Assembly (NCBI GenBank): GCA_001839685.1
Contig: MLAK01001448.1
Span: forward strand, 57,180-121,179
DNA length: 64,000 bases
From: Tritrichomonas foetus
Lineage: Eukaryota > Parabasalia > Tritrichomonadida > Tritrichomonadidae
Direction: 5' to 3'
Of the stretch, positions 39,699 through 49,807 are shown in pieces. The notes below the pieces were generated by a model. That model had not been told where the DNA came from, searched no databases, and worked only from the letters and a program-made list of their open reading frames with translations. Positions within the stretch are counted from its first letter, which is position 1. Each line of letters opens with the position of its first letter. A program made the translations under genes and the position numbers.

Positions 39699-42188
39699 AT
39701 GAGTTCTAGAATCAAATTCAGGCACGGACGTAAATTCCCACCTCGCATTTCCAGAGAAGAACTATATGATAGAACACAACAAGTGCTGAACGATTGCGGC
39801 GTCGATAATCATTCACAAGCAGAATTTACAGCAAAGATTGCTAAAGAAGTTGTTGGAAAGAAGGATTATAAATACGAATCTCTTCAACCTGAATTAAAGC
39901 TGAGAGATGATTTAGCTTGGAAATCTGCTTTTTCCGTCGCCCAAACATTCTTGAAAGATTTTCAAATGAGTTTGACTTTGGATACATTCACACTTGAATT
40001 CGAGAAAAACAAACTTCCAGCAAACGATGCGATTTTAAATGACACAGATTCTGTTTCACTTTTAGAAAAAATGATCGAGGATTCTGTTCGAATTCCATTC
40101 AGCGAGCGAGTTGCCGATTTTGTTGAATATGCAAAACTTCCTCTTCCTTCAGCCAAGCCAAAATCCCAGCCAATTCAACAATTTACCCAAAAAGAAAAAC
40201 AATCGCTTTTAACTCAAAAGATTCAAACAAAAGCACCAGCAAAAGCACCAGAACAAGATCCAAAGAAGACAACTCCACAACAATCGAATGACGATTTTGA
40301 TGACGATGGTGAATTTGATGAACCCAATTTTTCAGATGAAGATTTGAATGACGATGGAGTTCCACCTCCTGTTTCTCCAGCTGCTGCACCACCTTCAGAT
40401 AATGATGAGGACCTTGATGTTGAAAACTTTGATTCTGACGACGTCAATGCTACACCGACCAAACCGATTAATGCATCACCTGAAAAATCCCCAGCTAAGC
40501 AGGAAGAATTTTCTGATGATGATGATTTCGATATCGAAGTTGAAGATGTTGGTCAATCAAACGACGTTTCGATTGAAGAACAAAAACAAGAATCCAAACC
40601 AGAACCAGAAGCTGAAACAGTTGAGGATTTTGATGAAGGTGATGAATTTGACTTACCATCTGAAGGAGAAGCTCCAGAATCTCCAAATAAAGAAGAAAAG
40701 GTTGATGCAAAAGATGCAATTCAACCTATTTCTGATGAAGATGATATGGAAATGGATTTGGGATTATCCGATGAAGACGAAAATAGCTTTGAACAAAATG
40801 CATCAACTGAAAACCCAGTAACTCCATCTCAACCAACTTCAACTCAACCAGCTACAACAGCACATGCTTCTTCTCTTTCTAATGAACAATTCGAGGACGA
40901 TGTTGAAGATATTGATGTAGATTTTGATGAAATTGGATCAGATCAAGAGAACAAACCAGAAGAATCGCCAGTCAAACAGCCAATTCCAGAAAATAAACAA
41001 GAAATCAAGGAAGAAACAAAAGAAGATATTCAACCAGAATCTGATGATGATTTTGATATTGAAGTTGAAGATGGATTCGACGAAATTCCTGAAGCTCATG
41101 AAGAACCACCAGTCTCACCTGTTTCTAAAACAGCTCCAGGTGAATCAAAACCAGCAGAAGATTTTCAAGCTGATGACTTCGATGAAGTTGATGATTTCGA
41201 TATAGAAATCGATGATGTTCATTCTGATGATCATCATGAAGAACAACAAAAACAACAAGAAGAAAAGCCAAATGTTGAATCGAAACCAAATGAAGTTTCA
41301 CAAAATCAATATTCTGAAGATGAAGATGACTTTAATGGAAGATTTTCAGATGATGAAGAAAAGTCACAAAATAGCCAACAAGATGATATAGTCGAAGACT
41401 TTAATATTGATGATGAGGACATGAATATTTCTAACAATGATGTAAATGCAAGTCCAAAACAAGCACTACCACCACAAGAACAAGAAGATAAAGTTTCAGA
41501 CATTGACGTTGATTTCGATGATGTTGATATTGATGACTTTGATGCAGATCAAAGCCCAGAAAAACCACCACCTCAACAACAACAACAACAACAACAACCT
41601 AAAGAAGAACCTAAAGAAGAAAGCGTTGAAACTTTTTCAGATGATAATGATTTTGATATAGAGATTGAAGAACCTGAAGAATCTCCAACTCAAAGCCCTG
41701 AGAAAGCACCACAAATAGAGAAAGAAGATGAATTTTCTGACAATGATTTCGATGTAGACTTGGGATTATCTGACGATGAGAATGCAGAAGAACCTCCACA
41801 AGCACCGCCAGCAGCTTCAAAACAACAGAATGAAGATCCGGTTGAAGCATTTACTGATGATGATTTTGATATCGAAGTTGATGAAGATTTCGATCAACCA
41901 GAATCACCAAAAGAAGAAAAAGTTCCACCAAAAGAACAACCAAAGCCAGCATCAGAAGATGATGATTTTGATGTTGATGTTGATGATTTCGATGTAGGTG
42001 ATTCTGATGAAGATAATGAGGGCAAAAATAAAAGTCCTGCTAAAGAAGAAAAGCCTGAATCAGATGATGATATGGACATTGTTGTTGATGACTTCAACTC
42101 TGATTCAGAGAAAGAACAGAAAAATGATGATGACATAGTTGAAGATTTCGGAGATGATGACTTCGACATTGATATGGAAGACATCTAA
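39699..42188 (+). CDS. LisH-like N-terminus with long acidic DDFD repeats
   Basis: 829 residues from ATG 39699, which follows AAACGG by 26 nt. An ATG at 39657 is an alternative (843 residues), and the TTG at 39597 is not used. Residues about 15-105 (ISREELYDRTQQVLNDCG, LAWKSAFSVAQTFLKDFQMS) look like the LisH dimer module of FOP/FOR20/OFD1-type basal body proteins. The rest is an acidic, Pro/Glu/Gln-rich chain with roughly 14 spaced copies of a motif like DDFDIEVED or FDVDVDD. A poly-Gln run lies near 625. The acidic repeat could bind basic proteins or calcium, but that is speculation. Confidence 0.6.
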   Translation: MSSRIKFRHGRKFPPRISREELYDRTQQVLNDCGVDNHSQAEFTAKIAKEVVGKKDYKYESLQPELKLRDDLAWKSAFSVAQTFLKDFQMSLTLDTFTLEFEKNKLPANDAILNDTDSVSLLEKMIEDSVRIPFSERVADFVEYAKLPLPSAKPKSQPIQQFTQKEKQSLLTQKIQTKAPAKAPEQDPKKTTPQQSNDDFDDDGEFDEPNFSDEDLNDDGVPPPVSPAAAPPSDNDEDLDVENFDSDDVNATPTKPINASPEKSPAKQEEFSDDDDFDIEVEDVGQSNDVSIEEQKQESKPEPEAETVEDFDEGDEFDLPSEGEAPESPNKEEKVDAKDAIQPISDEDDMEMDLGLSDEDENSFEQNASTENPVTPSQPTSTQPATTAHASSLSNEQFEDDVEDIDVDFDEIGSDQENKPEESPVKQPIPENKQEIKEETKEDIQPESDDDFDIEVEDGFDEIPEAHEEPPVSPVSKTAPGESKPAEDFQADDFDEVDDFDIEIDDVHSDDHHEEQQKQQEEKPNVESKPNEVSQNQYSEDEDDFNGRFSDDEEKSQNSQQDDIVEDFNIDDEDMNISNNDVNASPKQALPPQEQEDKVSDIDVDFDDVDIDDFDADQSPEKPPPQQQQQQQQPKEEPKEESVETFSDDNDFDIEIEEPEESPTQSPEKAPQIEKEDEFSDNDFDVDLGLSDDENAEEPPQAPPAASKQQNEDPVEAFTDDDFDIEVDEDFDQPESPKEEKVPPKEQPKPASEDDDFDVDVDDFDVGDSDEDNEGKNKSPAKEEKPESDDDMDIVVDDFNSDSEKEQKNDDDIVEDFGDDDFDIDMEDI

Positions 42189-42918
42189 GATTAATTTTTT
42201 TATTTTTATTTGATATACGCTTTTTTTATTATTGATATTAATAAACTTAAGGTTATAAAGCCATAATTTGTTTATTCATATTCAAAAGGGACAATTATTC
42301 TTGATAATTGATTCGAAATATAGAAAATATATCATTTATTTCTTCATTATAATACTGGTAAATCACATTAGTTGTCAGAAAAAAAAAATCAGATTGATGC
42401 ACCTTACATTATGTGTCATTAAGCATCATTGTTTCAAGACAATTTTTGTCCTAATGACTTCTAACTGGTCAAAATTCAATGCAGCCATCTACAGTTTGTT
42501 CTGGATAAATGCCATTTACTCCACAGTGGTGTGAATAAGACAAGGTGATTTTACTGGATAATAAAATAGGGTCCTATTGAACCTTAAGATAAAGAATTTA
42601 TGAGAAGTAAAATCAATAAGAAATGAATAAATGAATGAAAAAATTATTATGATCAATGGTAACCAATTTTACTCCGGATCGTAAATGAACTAGTAGAGAT
42701 AAAACTGGAAATAAAAATAGATTTTCTGAAAATTATATTTTGTTCATGATGAAACAGTTTCTGGATGATATTTTCAAAAATGATCATCTATTTGCCAAAT
42801 ATCGACTCAATAAATGATCGTATTTTCGACTTTTGTGACTTTAAATGGCATTATCATATCAAAAACTCTTTGTGTTTATTATTCAATTTTCCATGAATTC
42901 AATAGCATAAAAAAAAAT
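42189..42918. other. spacer with a decayed coding remnant on the minus strand
   Basis: AT-rich 730 bases. The minus strand between about 42540 and 42400 reads like degraded protein with stops. The 88-codon plus frame here is probably its shadow. An AAAAAAATATGG lead precedes the DENN start at 42919. Confidence 0.4.
42403..42567 (-). pseudogene. possible decayed coding remnant
   Basis: One frame on the minus strand gives SKITLSYSHHCGVNGIYP, then EQTVDGCIEF, stop, PVRSH, stop, DKNCLETMM. The composition and the Cys/Gly/Pro content are protein-like, unlike normal AT-rich spacer. Stops break it. Not identified. Confidence 0.25.
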
Positions 42919-44508
42919 ATGGCGGCTCCAAATTGGAATATACATAAATTCGAGCAAAATCTCGAGAAGCAAGTCAAGCGCCGCCATCTTATTGTTCGCT
43001 CACCATCAATCGATCTTCATGTCCCTCAAAGTTGCTCCGCTTATGATCAATTTTTGCTCGTTGGTATTCCACCCGATCAAACGGCTGATTCTGACCCAGA
43101 GATATTAATTGCATATCCACCAGTAAATCCATCTGGCATCAGCATTCCAAGAATTATCAACATGTGCCTTCCGACGGGCCCAAAAAGAAAATATTTGCGC
43201 GGTAATGGAAACGAGCCAATCCAAGATGAATTCGTGTTCACCATCGTAAATGGTATGGAAATTATTTACGGCTCTTGTATTCACGTCGTTGTAGGAAACA
43301 ATAACAAGAAAAAATCATTTTATTCATCATTGGCGACCGTTAATACCACCTATTGCTTTTGTCTATTGTCACATTCTGCGATTTTAGCCACGCATTTCAC
43401 CTTTCTTTCTGATTTGGTTTTATCCACTCTAAATTTATTTAAAATGGATTGCATTCCTGAAGTTGTGCCTCCTTTTTTCAATATGACAAACATAATTGAA
43501 AATATGGAACTAAATGGCCAAGTTGCTCATCATCGATCAATTAAAGTTCCAGCAGATTTTATGAAAGCAATTGTTTTTTATTATACAAAAAGTGGAGATT
43601 CACCGCCTTTTGAAATCAACAAAACAACATGTTTATACTTCCCGCCAATTGAAAATTTAGAATGTCTTCTCTGGCTCTCCCTTGATACTTTGTTTTCTAT
43701 TCTAAGTATAGAGTTAATTATGAAATTAATTACATCTTTAATTTTAGATGCACAAGTCTTAATTATTGGCTCTTCTTTACAAGAAGTGTCAATGACTGTT
43801 CTCGCTTTGCAACATTTAATTCGTCCTTTTCGATTTTGTGGTCCTGTTGTTCCAGTATTACCAAATGTACCAGATTTCTTTAATATTTTGATGTCGCCAA
43901 CCCCTTTTCTGATTGGTGTTGCTCCTTGTGAAGAATTAAGTTCGCTAGTTTTCTTGGATACAGCAATTATTATCTATCTTGAGAAAAAGCCAGCACCATT
44001 TCCATGTTCAGCTATCTTCCCAGATGATATTACAGTGATGAGCAATATTACGAAAATCCTATCGAAAGAAAAGAGTCGAACTTCTCATCCGTTTTCGTTT
44101 CCAAGTATCTTCAAAAAATTCCTGAATCATCGTTATGAGTTTTCGCCTGATACATCAACAAGAATTTTGAATGCAATACACGAACCACTTAACGTTTTGT
44201 TCACTGATGAAATTTACGGGTACTTCGTGACAAACGTGAATGAAAGTGATGGTGATACTGTCACTATTTTTAATACTGAACTATTTCTAGCGAATGTAAA
44301 AAATGAAGATAAGTTGTTTTATCAAAATTTAGTAGAGTCACAGAATTTCCAATTATTTATTGAAAAGAAGATTTATCAAATGCAGGAATCAAGAGACTCG
44401 AAATCGCCACTCACTACAGATATAGTTGTGGAGGAACCAATCGGAACAAGAGGAAGGAAACGATCAAGGACAAAGTCAATTCTCAAGGAAATGTTGGCAA
44501 CCACATAA
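42919..44508 (+). CDS. DENN domain protein
   Basis: 529 residues from ATG 42919 (MAAPNWNIHKFEQNLE). The frame continues upstream to an ATG at 42814, but those residues are hydrophobic and unusual. uDENN part: QFLLVGIPPDQTADSDPE and the ILIAYPP strand. cDENN part: LWLSLDTLFSILSIELIMKL, AQVLIIGSSLQEVSMTVLA, RPFRFCGPVVPVLP, SPTPFLIGV. The dDENN end is FTDEIYGYFVT to LFYQNLVESQNFQLFIEKKI. DENN proteins are Rab exchange factors. The basic C-terminus (GTRGRKRSRTKS) may bind membranes or nucleic acid. It is related in architecture to the partial gene at the left edge. Confidence 0.8.
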   Translation: MAAPNWNIHKFEQNLEKQVKRRHLIVRSPSIDLHVPQSCSAYDQFLLVGIPPDQTADSDPEILIAYPPVNPSGISIPRIINMCLPTGPKRKYLRGNGNEPIQDEFVFTIVNGMEIIYGSCIHVVVGNNNKKKSFYSSLATVNTTYCFCLLSHSAILATHFTFLSDLVLSTLNLFKMDCIPEVVPPFFNMTNIIENMELNGQVAHHRSIKVPADFMKAIVFYYTKSGDSPPFEINKTTCLYFPPIENLECLLWLSLDTLFSILSIELIMKLITSLILDAQVLIIGSSLQEVSMTVLALQHLIRPFRFCGPVVPVLPNVPDFFNILMSPTPFLIGVAPCEELSSLVFLDTAIIIYLEKKPAPFPCSAIFPDDITVMSNITKILSKEKSRTSHPFSFPSIFKKFLNHRYEFSPDTSTRILNAIHEPLNVLFTDEIYGYFVTNVNESDGDTVTIFNTELFLANVKNEDKLFYQNLVESQNFQLFIEKKIYQMQESRDSKSPLTTDIVVEEPIGTRGRKRSRTKSILKEMLATT

Positions 44509-44990
44509 TTTTTGCATTTTGCATCGATTTTTCTTCATTCCCAATTTATCTATCATAGCTATTTTTATCTTTATTGTTTTCTATATAGTATATTATGTTA
44601 TCTAAAACGGAATTTCTTTCTTCACTTATTTTCATTTTTATTATTTTATATTATGAAATATCAAGTAATCTGTATCATTTTTGGTCAAAAAGTTGCAATA
44701 TTTGATTGATCAAATGGAGAATTTTTTTTCACATAAATTCACATAGAGATTAAAATTGTTACTTATGCTATACAATATACTGCATTATTTTTGTTAATAA
44801 ATTGTTTATTAGCCAATTAATAATATCAATCGCAATTGAAGGAACTTTCCCGGAGAATATTCATGAATATTTTTGTTGAGCTAAACATTTATTTTTGTAT
44901 ATAGGAGATATTTCGTATTTATTTCATGATTTCTACACCTCACCAAAAAAGAGTGAAAATTTTAAACGTAATTAAAATTTTCGGAAAATC
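44509..44990. other. upstream region of the CLASP-like gene
   Basis: 482 bases, AT-rich, with no ORF that looks natural. AAACG at 44964-44968 lies 23 nt before the start codon. Confidence 0.45.
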
Positions 44991-47804
44991 ATGAAGACTA
45001 CTCGCCCTAAAACAGCAGCGAACTTGGATTTTAGGGAAATGTTCGAGACAGCAGGAAGTGATGTTGCGCCAATATCATTTAAGAATCAATCTCAATATGT
45101 TCAAGAATTAGATAATCTATCCGAGAAAATAAATGAAAGAAACGAGTGGAATGATCAAGTTGCTGCAATAAAACGAGTTATGGGTCTTGTTAATGGCGGA
45201 GCTCTAAATCATGATCAATTTATTCGTGACTTAATTAAATTATCTACAGGATTAATATCAGCTTCTAAAAATTTGAGAAGTGCTTTAGTTAAAACATCAT
45301 GTTTACTTGTCTCACAGCTTGCTCGTGAACTGGGAACTAAATTTGATGTGATGGGTGAAATGATCTTCCCTTTATCGTCACAAACATCTCATGGAACACA
45401 AATTATTGCAGATAGTTGCAAATATGCTATATTGATGATAAGCAGATATTGTCAAACAAAAAGGGTGTTTGGTTCCTTAGTCGAACTATCGAAAACTAAA
45501 TCACCAAGTAACAGATTGATCTCTTCTGAGTCAATGTTCATTATTTTAAATCATTGGAGAAAAGGAATGATTGATAGAAATTATGAAGTTTTAGCCCAGA
45601 CAATTCAGAAATTATTAAAGGACTCAAATCCTGAAGCAAGAACTTTTGCTAGGAGAGCTTCGATTTCATTATTTGCTTTATTTCCAACGAGAAAAGAAAG
45701 TTTTCTTGATGAAATTGAAGAAAGAATACGAAAACAAATTGAAGAAGAAGAAGAAAGCATTTATCAATTTAAAGAAACAACTTCTCCAAATGAAGAAAAT
45801 GAAATTCATCCAAGTACATTTACCGAACCAGAAACGTCTGAAAAAGAATTAGTCGTTCAAAATGAAATGAAAAATGATGAAATTACAAAAGAGAGTTCAA
45901 CTGAAAATAATGATAAGGAAAATGAGAAATTTGAAATTAAACCAAAACTTTCTCTTCCAAAAATTGAAATTCCATCTGAAACTGTCAAAAATGGACAAGA
46001 TTCTCCTTCAACACCTGTTAATGAAGTTAAATTTATCAATGATTTAAATATAAAACTGTTGAAAACACCAGAAATTGAATCTATATCTTCAATGTCAGCA
46101 AGATCGAATGAATCTGAAAGAATTGTAAAAATAAATCAACCTAAATTATTTGTCGAAGAAGATCAGGTTATTTCTGATTCTGACTTTGAAAGAATGATCA
46201 ATGAAAAATTATCTCAATGCGCAGAACAAAGTGATACTCTTAAACTTGAAGATATTTTATCAGAAACAACTAATAAAACCAAAACTGAACAGAAAACTAA
46301 TACAAAATATGACAATAAAGTTGAAAAGAAATCAAAAATTCAAACAGTGAATAAAACAATAAATCAATATCAAGAAAATAGTGTTAAAAACTCTTCGGAA
46401 TATGCGCCCAATGTAACTTTACCTCCACCGATTGTGAAACGAAAGCCTTCTTTATCTAAAAATTATACTCATCCTCTCAAGCGCAATTCTTCGCCAAATA
46501 AACATTGCAAATTTATTCTACCGAGTTCTAATACTTCAAGACCATCATTAGATTCACAAAAGAATAAAAAGATATTAAAACTTCAAGATGGACAAGAAAT
46601 AAATTTCCTGAACTCAATTAATGCAAAAGTTAATTTTGGACAGACTTCTGAACTTCGTGATTCTATCAAAACTGTTGTATCTGGCCTTATTGTATGCTCA
46701 ATAAATGATGATCAAAAAATATCCTCAAATGCTCTCAAACTTATTTTTGAGTTATTATCAGTCTATCCTGCAAACTTTGAGAGATTTATATCACCAATCA
46801 TGGAAGTTCTATTTAATGATTTAACTGCAGAAACGCCTAACGCATTAAATATGAAACAAGCCATTCTTAGAGATCTTCAAAAGTTATTCAAACCAAGTAT
46901 TCTAATTAATGCATCATCTCAACAAACCCCATCAAATGATTTAATTAAATTCATCGCAGTAACATGTGCTAATCCTGAATGCAATCTTTCAGACAATGAT
47001 CTATGTCAACGTTTAATTGATATTGTTCTGTCCCCAAAAATAACACTTGTTGATAAAGTTAAAGATGTGCTTTCATCTATTGCTAAGAAGAATCAAACAT
47101 TATTTAATGAGGTTTCTCAAAAGTATTACAACAATGAAATCATTATGCAATGTAAATCAGCTTTATATTGTCCGACAACGAATGTTCCAAAATTTGATCC
47201 ATCAAATGTTAGAATATGGTGTGGAAATGTGTTTGAATATGTAAAATGTTTATCTGATGCTAAATGGATTGAAGAAAGGAGTTTGATTTATAAAGAAATA
47301 TCAGACTCTGCATTTAGTACCAATGATTATCATATGGTGCTTGAGTTGATTTACAATATCACTCAACTCAAGGGTTATGAATCATACGCAGACTTTTTGA
47401 GTCCTCTTCTCAAATTCCATAGAGAGAAAAAAATAACATTAACGGTGAAAATTCTGGATTCATTAATTGGTAATATTGATAAAAACGAACTAATTAGTAC
47501 ATTCCTGTCGAAAATCAATCCAATAGATCCTGATGTTACTCGTGGGGCAATTTTTTACATTGGACAATTAGTGAGGAAAGATAAAGATAAGCACACAAAA
47601 GTAATTTTCTCATCAATAACCAATGCATTCAGCGAATTAATTAAAAATTCTAATCCTGATATTAGGCGATTTTCAGTGATGGGTTTTGTTGATTTACATT
47701 CCACATATAAAAATGAAGTTGAAGAATATTCTAAGAATTCTTTATCACCTGTTCAACAAAAACTCATATCACTTTATTGCTCAAAAGAACAAATTGCGAT
47801 TTAA
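44991..47804 (+). CDS. CLASP-like TOG-domain microtubule protein
   Basis: 937 residues. Residues about 35-235 follow the CLASP_N/TOG pattern: NEWNDQVAAIKRVMGLVNGG (the W-loop), LRSALVKTSCLLVSQLAREL, a central DSCKYAILMISRY, and LLKDSNPEARTFARRASISL with LFALFPTRKE, the last matching 'VR..AR.....FP.R'. A polar, Lys/Glu/Ser-rich linker (about 250-540) with LPPPIVKRKPSL is typical for microtubule-lattice contact. The final 330 residues are HEAT-like, probably further TOGs. CLASPs stabilise microtubule plus ends. Start ATG is supported by AAACG 23 nt upstream. Confidence 0.72.
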   Translation: MKTTRPKTAANLDFREMFETAGSDVAPISFKNQSQYVQELDNLSEKINERNEWNDQVAAIKRVMGLVNGGALNHDQFIRDLIKLSTGLISASKNLRSALVKTSCLLVSQLARELGTKFDVMGEMIFPLSSQTSHGTQIIADSCKYAILMISRYCQTKRVFGSLVELSKTKSPSNRLISSESMFIILNHWRKGMIDRNYEVLAQTIQKLLKDSNPEARTFARRASISLFALFPTRKESFLDEIEERIRKQIEEEEESIYQFKETTSPNEENEIHPSTFTEPETSEKELVVQNEMKNDEITKESSTENNDKENEKFEIKPKLSLPKIEIPSETVKNGQDSPSTPVNEVKFINDLNIKLLKTPEIESISSMSARSNESERIVKINQPKLFVEEDQVISDSDFERMINEKLSQCAEQSDTLKLEDILSETTNKTKTEQKTNTKYDNKVEKKSKIQTVNKTINQYQENSVKNSSEYAPNVTLPPPIVKRKPSLSKNYTHPLKRNSSPNKHCKFILPSSNTSRPSLDSQKNKKILKLQDGQEINFLNSINAKVNFGQTSELRDSIKTVVSGLIVCSINDDQKISSNALKLIFELLSVYPANFERFISPIMEVLFNDLTAETPNALNMKQAILRDLQKLFKPSILINASSQQTPSNDLIKFIAVTCANPECNLSDNDLCQRLIDIVLSPKITLVDKVKDVLSSIAKKNQTLFNEVSQKYYNNEIIMQCKSALYCPTTNVPKFDPSNVRIWCGNVFEYVKCLSDAKWIEERSLIYKEISDSAFSTNDYHMVLELIYNITQLKGYESYADFLSPLLKFHREKKITLTVKILDSLIGNIDKNELISTFLSKINPIDPDVTRGAIFYIGQLVRKDKDKHTKVIFSSITNAFSELIKNSNPDIRRFSVMGFVDLHSTYKNEVEEYSKNSLSPVQQKLISLYCSKEQIAI

Positions 47805-47949
47805 TCATTCTCAAATATCTTATATTTCTTGTTATTGCTTTGTTTCAGTTTTTCATCCTAAAGTTATGATATTTTTATGTAATTAATAAAAACTTACACT
47901 AACATAAAAGTATGATTTCTTTTTTAATAACAACCCTTTATCTTTATCT
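47805..47949. other. short convergent spacer
   Basis: 145 bases between two 3' ends. Nothing else seen. Confidence 0.6.
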
Positions 47950-49104
47950 TCAATTAAAATAATAAGAATAATTAAATGAATATTCGTGATCATTAACAAT
48001 TGATTTTGATATTTCTGGAGTTTGAAATAAAAATCGATCAACATTGCATCGATTCACAAGACCATTCAAGACAAGAGGATCTTCTTCAGTTTGATAAAGA
48101 ACATTAGCAACACGATCGGCCAAATTTTTTACATATAAATAATTTTTATTATCAAAATAATAATCGTAAGATTTGTTGTCATCTTTTAAAGAATGAACTG
48201 GTCCGAAATGATTATGTAATAGGTAAGGAATAGCTGAAACATCAAGAATATTACGATAAAACAAGCCATTAATTTGTCCATCAGCATACGGATTAGATTC
48301 TCTGATATCTTTTGAAGCATATCGGTCATAAAATCGTTCCATTTGATTCATGGAACCTGCAAAAATTCCAGAACCAACAATTGTTTTAGTTTCCATCATA
48401 TCATCATAACTTGACCATCTTATCGTAAATTCATTAATAAAAGAACGATTGCAATTTTTCATCTTTACAAGTGATTCTTGGAACAAATATAAATAATCAC
48501 CAACAAAATATTCAAATGGATCATTTTCGAAGAAAACATTTTCTATTGTAAATGACATCACTCTTTCAAATTCTTTATGGTGTTTGTTTAAAAAGCTTCG
48601 AATTAATGAATTATGAACATTTTCTAAAGATTGTGCTTTTAGTGTCGATGTTAAAGATATTGAAAAGGTTTGAACGTCAAAATTATTCATCATTTTGATT
48701 GCGTTTGAACTGAAAACGATTTCATCATTATAAATAATCACTATTGTTGCGTTGCAACCACTTTGTCTGATTGAAAATAAGTTAAGAAGGAAATATTCTG
48801 TTTCATTTCTTAATAAAGTAGTAATAACTAAGTCTTTTCGAGAACTGAAAGATTTCTTTGGCAGATATGGAACACAACACATATAATACTCACTACTATT
48901 ACTCTTATTATTATTATTTAATGACCCATGAAGTAAATTGAAAAATTTATCAATGATGGCAAAATCTATTCTGTTGGAAAAGAAAAAATTGCCTATATGA
49001 TATAAATTGCATGTGCAAAACAAAATCATACATGAGCAAGATATTATATAAATGATTTTTAAGAAGGTTGCATGATTTTGTTTGCTTAGTTTTGTATTTG
49101 TCAT
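47950..49104 (-). CDS. type II membrane glycosyltransferase-like protein
   Basis: 384 residues. A short cytosolic tail, then a membrane helix at about 14-40 (FLKIIYIISCSCMILFCTCN), and a luminal part. The segment ERVMSFTIENVFFENDPFEY resembles the nucleotide-sugar site of GT families whose motif reads 'SDvDvvf..DPf', but here the acidic triad is changed (Glu-Asn instead of Asp-x-Asp). Late elements such as GSGIFAGSMNQMERF and DGQINGLFYRN are also typical of this fold. Golgi location and sugar transfer are inferred. Substrate unknown, and activity is uncertain because of the altered metal site. Confidence 0.6.
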   Translation of the reverse strand: MTNTKLSKQNHATFLKIIYIISCSCMILFCTCNLYHIGNFFFSNRIDFAIIDKFFNLLHGSLNNNNKSNSSEYYMCCVPYLPKKSFSSRKDLVITTLLRNETEYFLLNLFSIRQSGCNATIVIIYNDEIVFSSNAIKMMNNFDVQTFSISLTSTLKAQSLENVHNSLIRSFLNKHHKEFERVMSFTIENVFFENDPFEYFVGDYLYLFQESLVKMKNCNRSFINEFTIRWSSYDDMMETKTIVGSGIFAGSMNQMERFYDRYASKDIRESNPYADGQINGLFYRNILDVSAIPYLLHNHFGPVHSLKDDNKSYDYYFDNKNYLYVKNLADRVANVLYQTEEDPLVLNGLVNRCNVDRFLFQTPEISKSIVNDHEYSFNYSYYFN

Positions 49105-49366
49105 TTCTGGGTAAATTGGTGATTGAAAAGTTTGTAAATATAATTCACCATTCCATCAAATAGTTTGACCTTTAACTGCCATGCAATTTCTATGAGGTAA
49201 ATCAAAAAGCTATAAATTAAGTGAATATTCAATTTTTATATAGAGGTCAATTTCATGACAACAATAAGTTTATATGAAAAAGTTATTATGTCGATTTCAA
49301 ATTTGAGATATTTTGAATCAATACTTTATATAAACGTTCGTTTTTTTCGTTTAAAATAAAGAAATA
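49105..49366. promoter_or_regulatory. divergent promoter region
   Basis: Contains TGAAAAAGTT at 49275-49284 and AAACG at 49332-49336 close to the FOR20-like start. No gene. Confidence 0.35.
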
Positions 49367-49807
49367 ATGAAAGCAGCATCTTCCGCTGATGAAGAATTGA
49401 AAGACTATATGTATAATAAAGGAGTCACATGCAATATACAAGCGAGATTATTACATGAAACATGCAATGAAATTCAAAATAGCGATTCTGCAGCACTTTC
49501 TTCACTTCAACCGCAAATTCGTATTGAAAGAAATGTTGACGCTTGGGAAGAAGCCGTTTGTCTTGTTGTGGCTTACCTAAAAAGATATCGGATGAAGGAA
49601 ACTGTTCAAACGATGAGAAAAGAGTTTGCAGCAACACCAGCACATACTGGGTACAAGAAAGGCTCAGAAGTTGATGATATTTTTGATGCCCTTTTCGACA
49701 TAATCGAACGTGATATGAAAAAATCATTTGAAGAAAGAGTTGATCACTTCATTAAAACTACACAAATTGAAGAACCAGCCCGTAAGCAGAGGCCAAGGCG
49801 AAAATAG
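49367..49807 (+). CDS. FOR20/FOP-like LisH protein
   Basis: 146 residues. The N-terminus ELKDYMYNKGVTCNIQARLL followed by HETCNEIQ resembles 'ELKAVLKDTLEKKGVLGHLKARI...VFNALD' of human FOR20 (FOPNL/CEP20), and WEEAVCLVVAYLKRYRMKET matches its LisH-like 'INELIREYLEFNKYKYTASV'. FOR20 sits at basal bodies and centriolar satellites, so a basal-body role in a multi-flagellate is reasonable. The basic tail is RKQRPRRK. Length is close to the 174-residue human protein. Confidence 0.65.
   Translation: MKAASSADEELKDYMYNKGVTCNIQARLLHETCNEIQNSDSAALSSLQPQIRIERNVDAWEEAVCLVVAYLKRYRMKETVQTMRKEFAATPAHTGYKKGSEVDDIFDALFDIIERDMKKSFEERVDHFIKTTQIEEPARKQRPRRK

Noticed and set aside
42268..42534. 88-codon plus frame
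   Set aside because: Hydrophobic and unnatural. The minus strand reads better as decayed protein.
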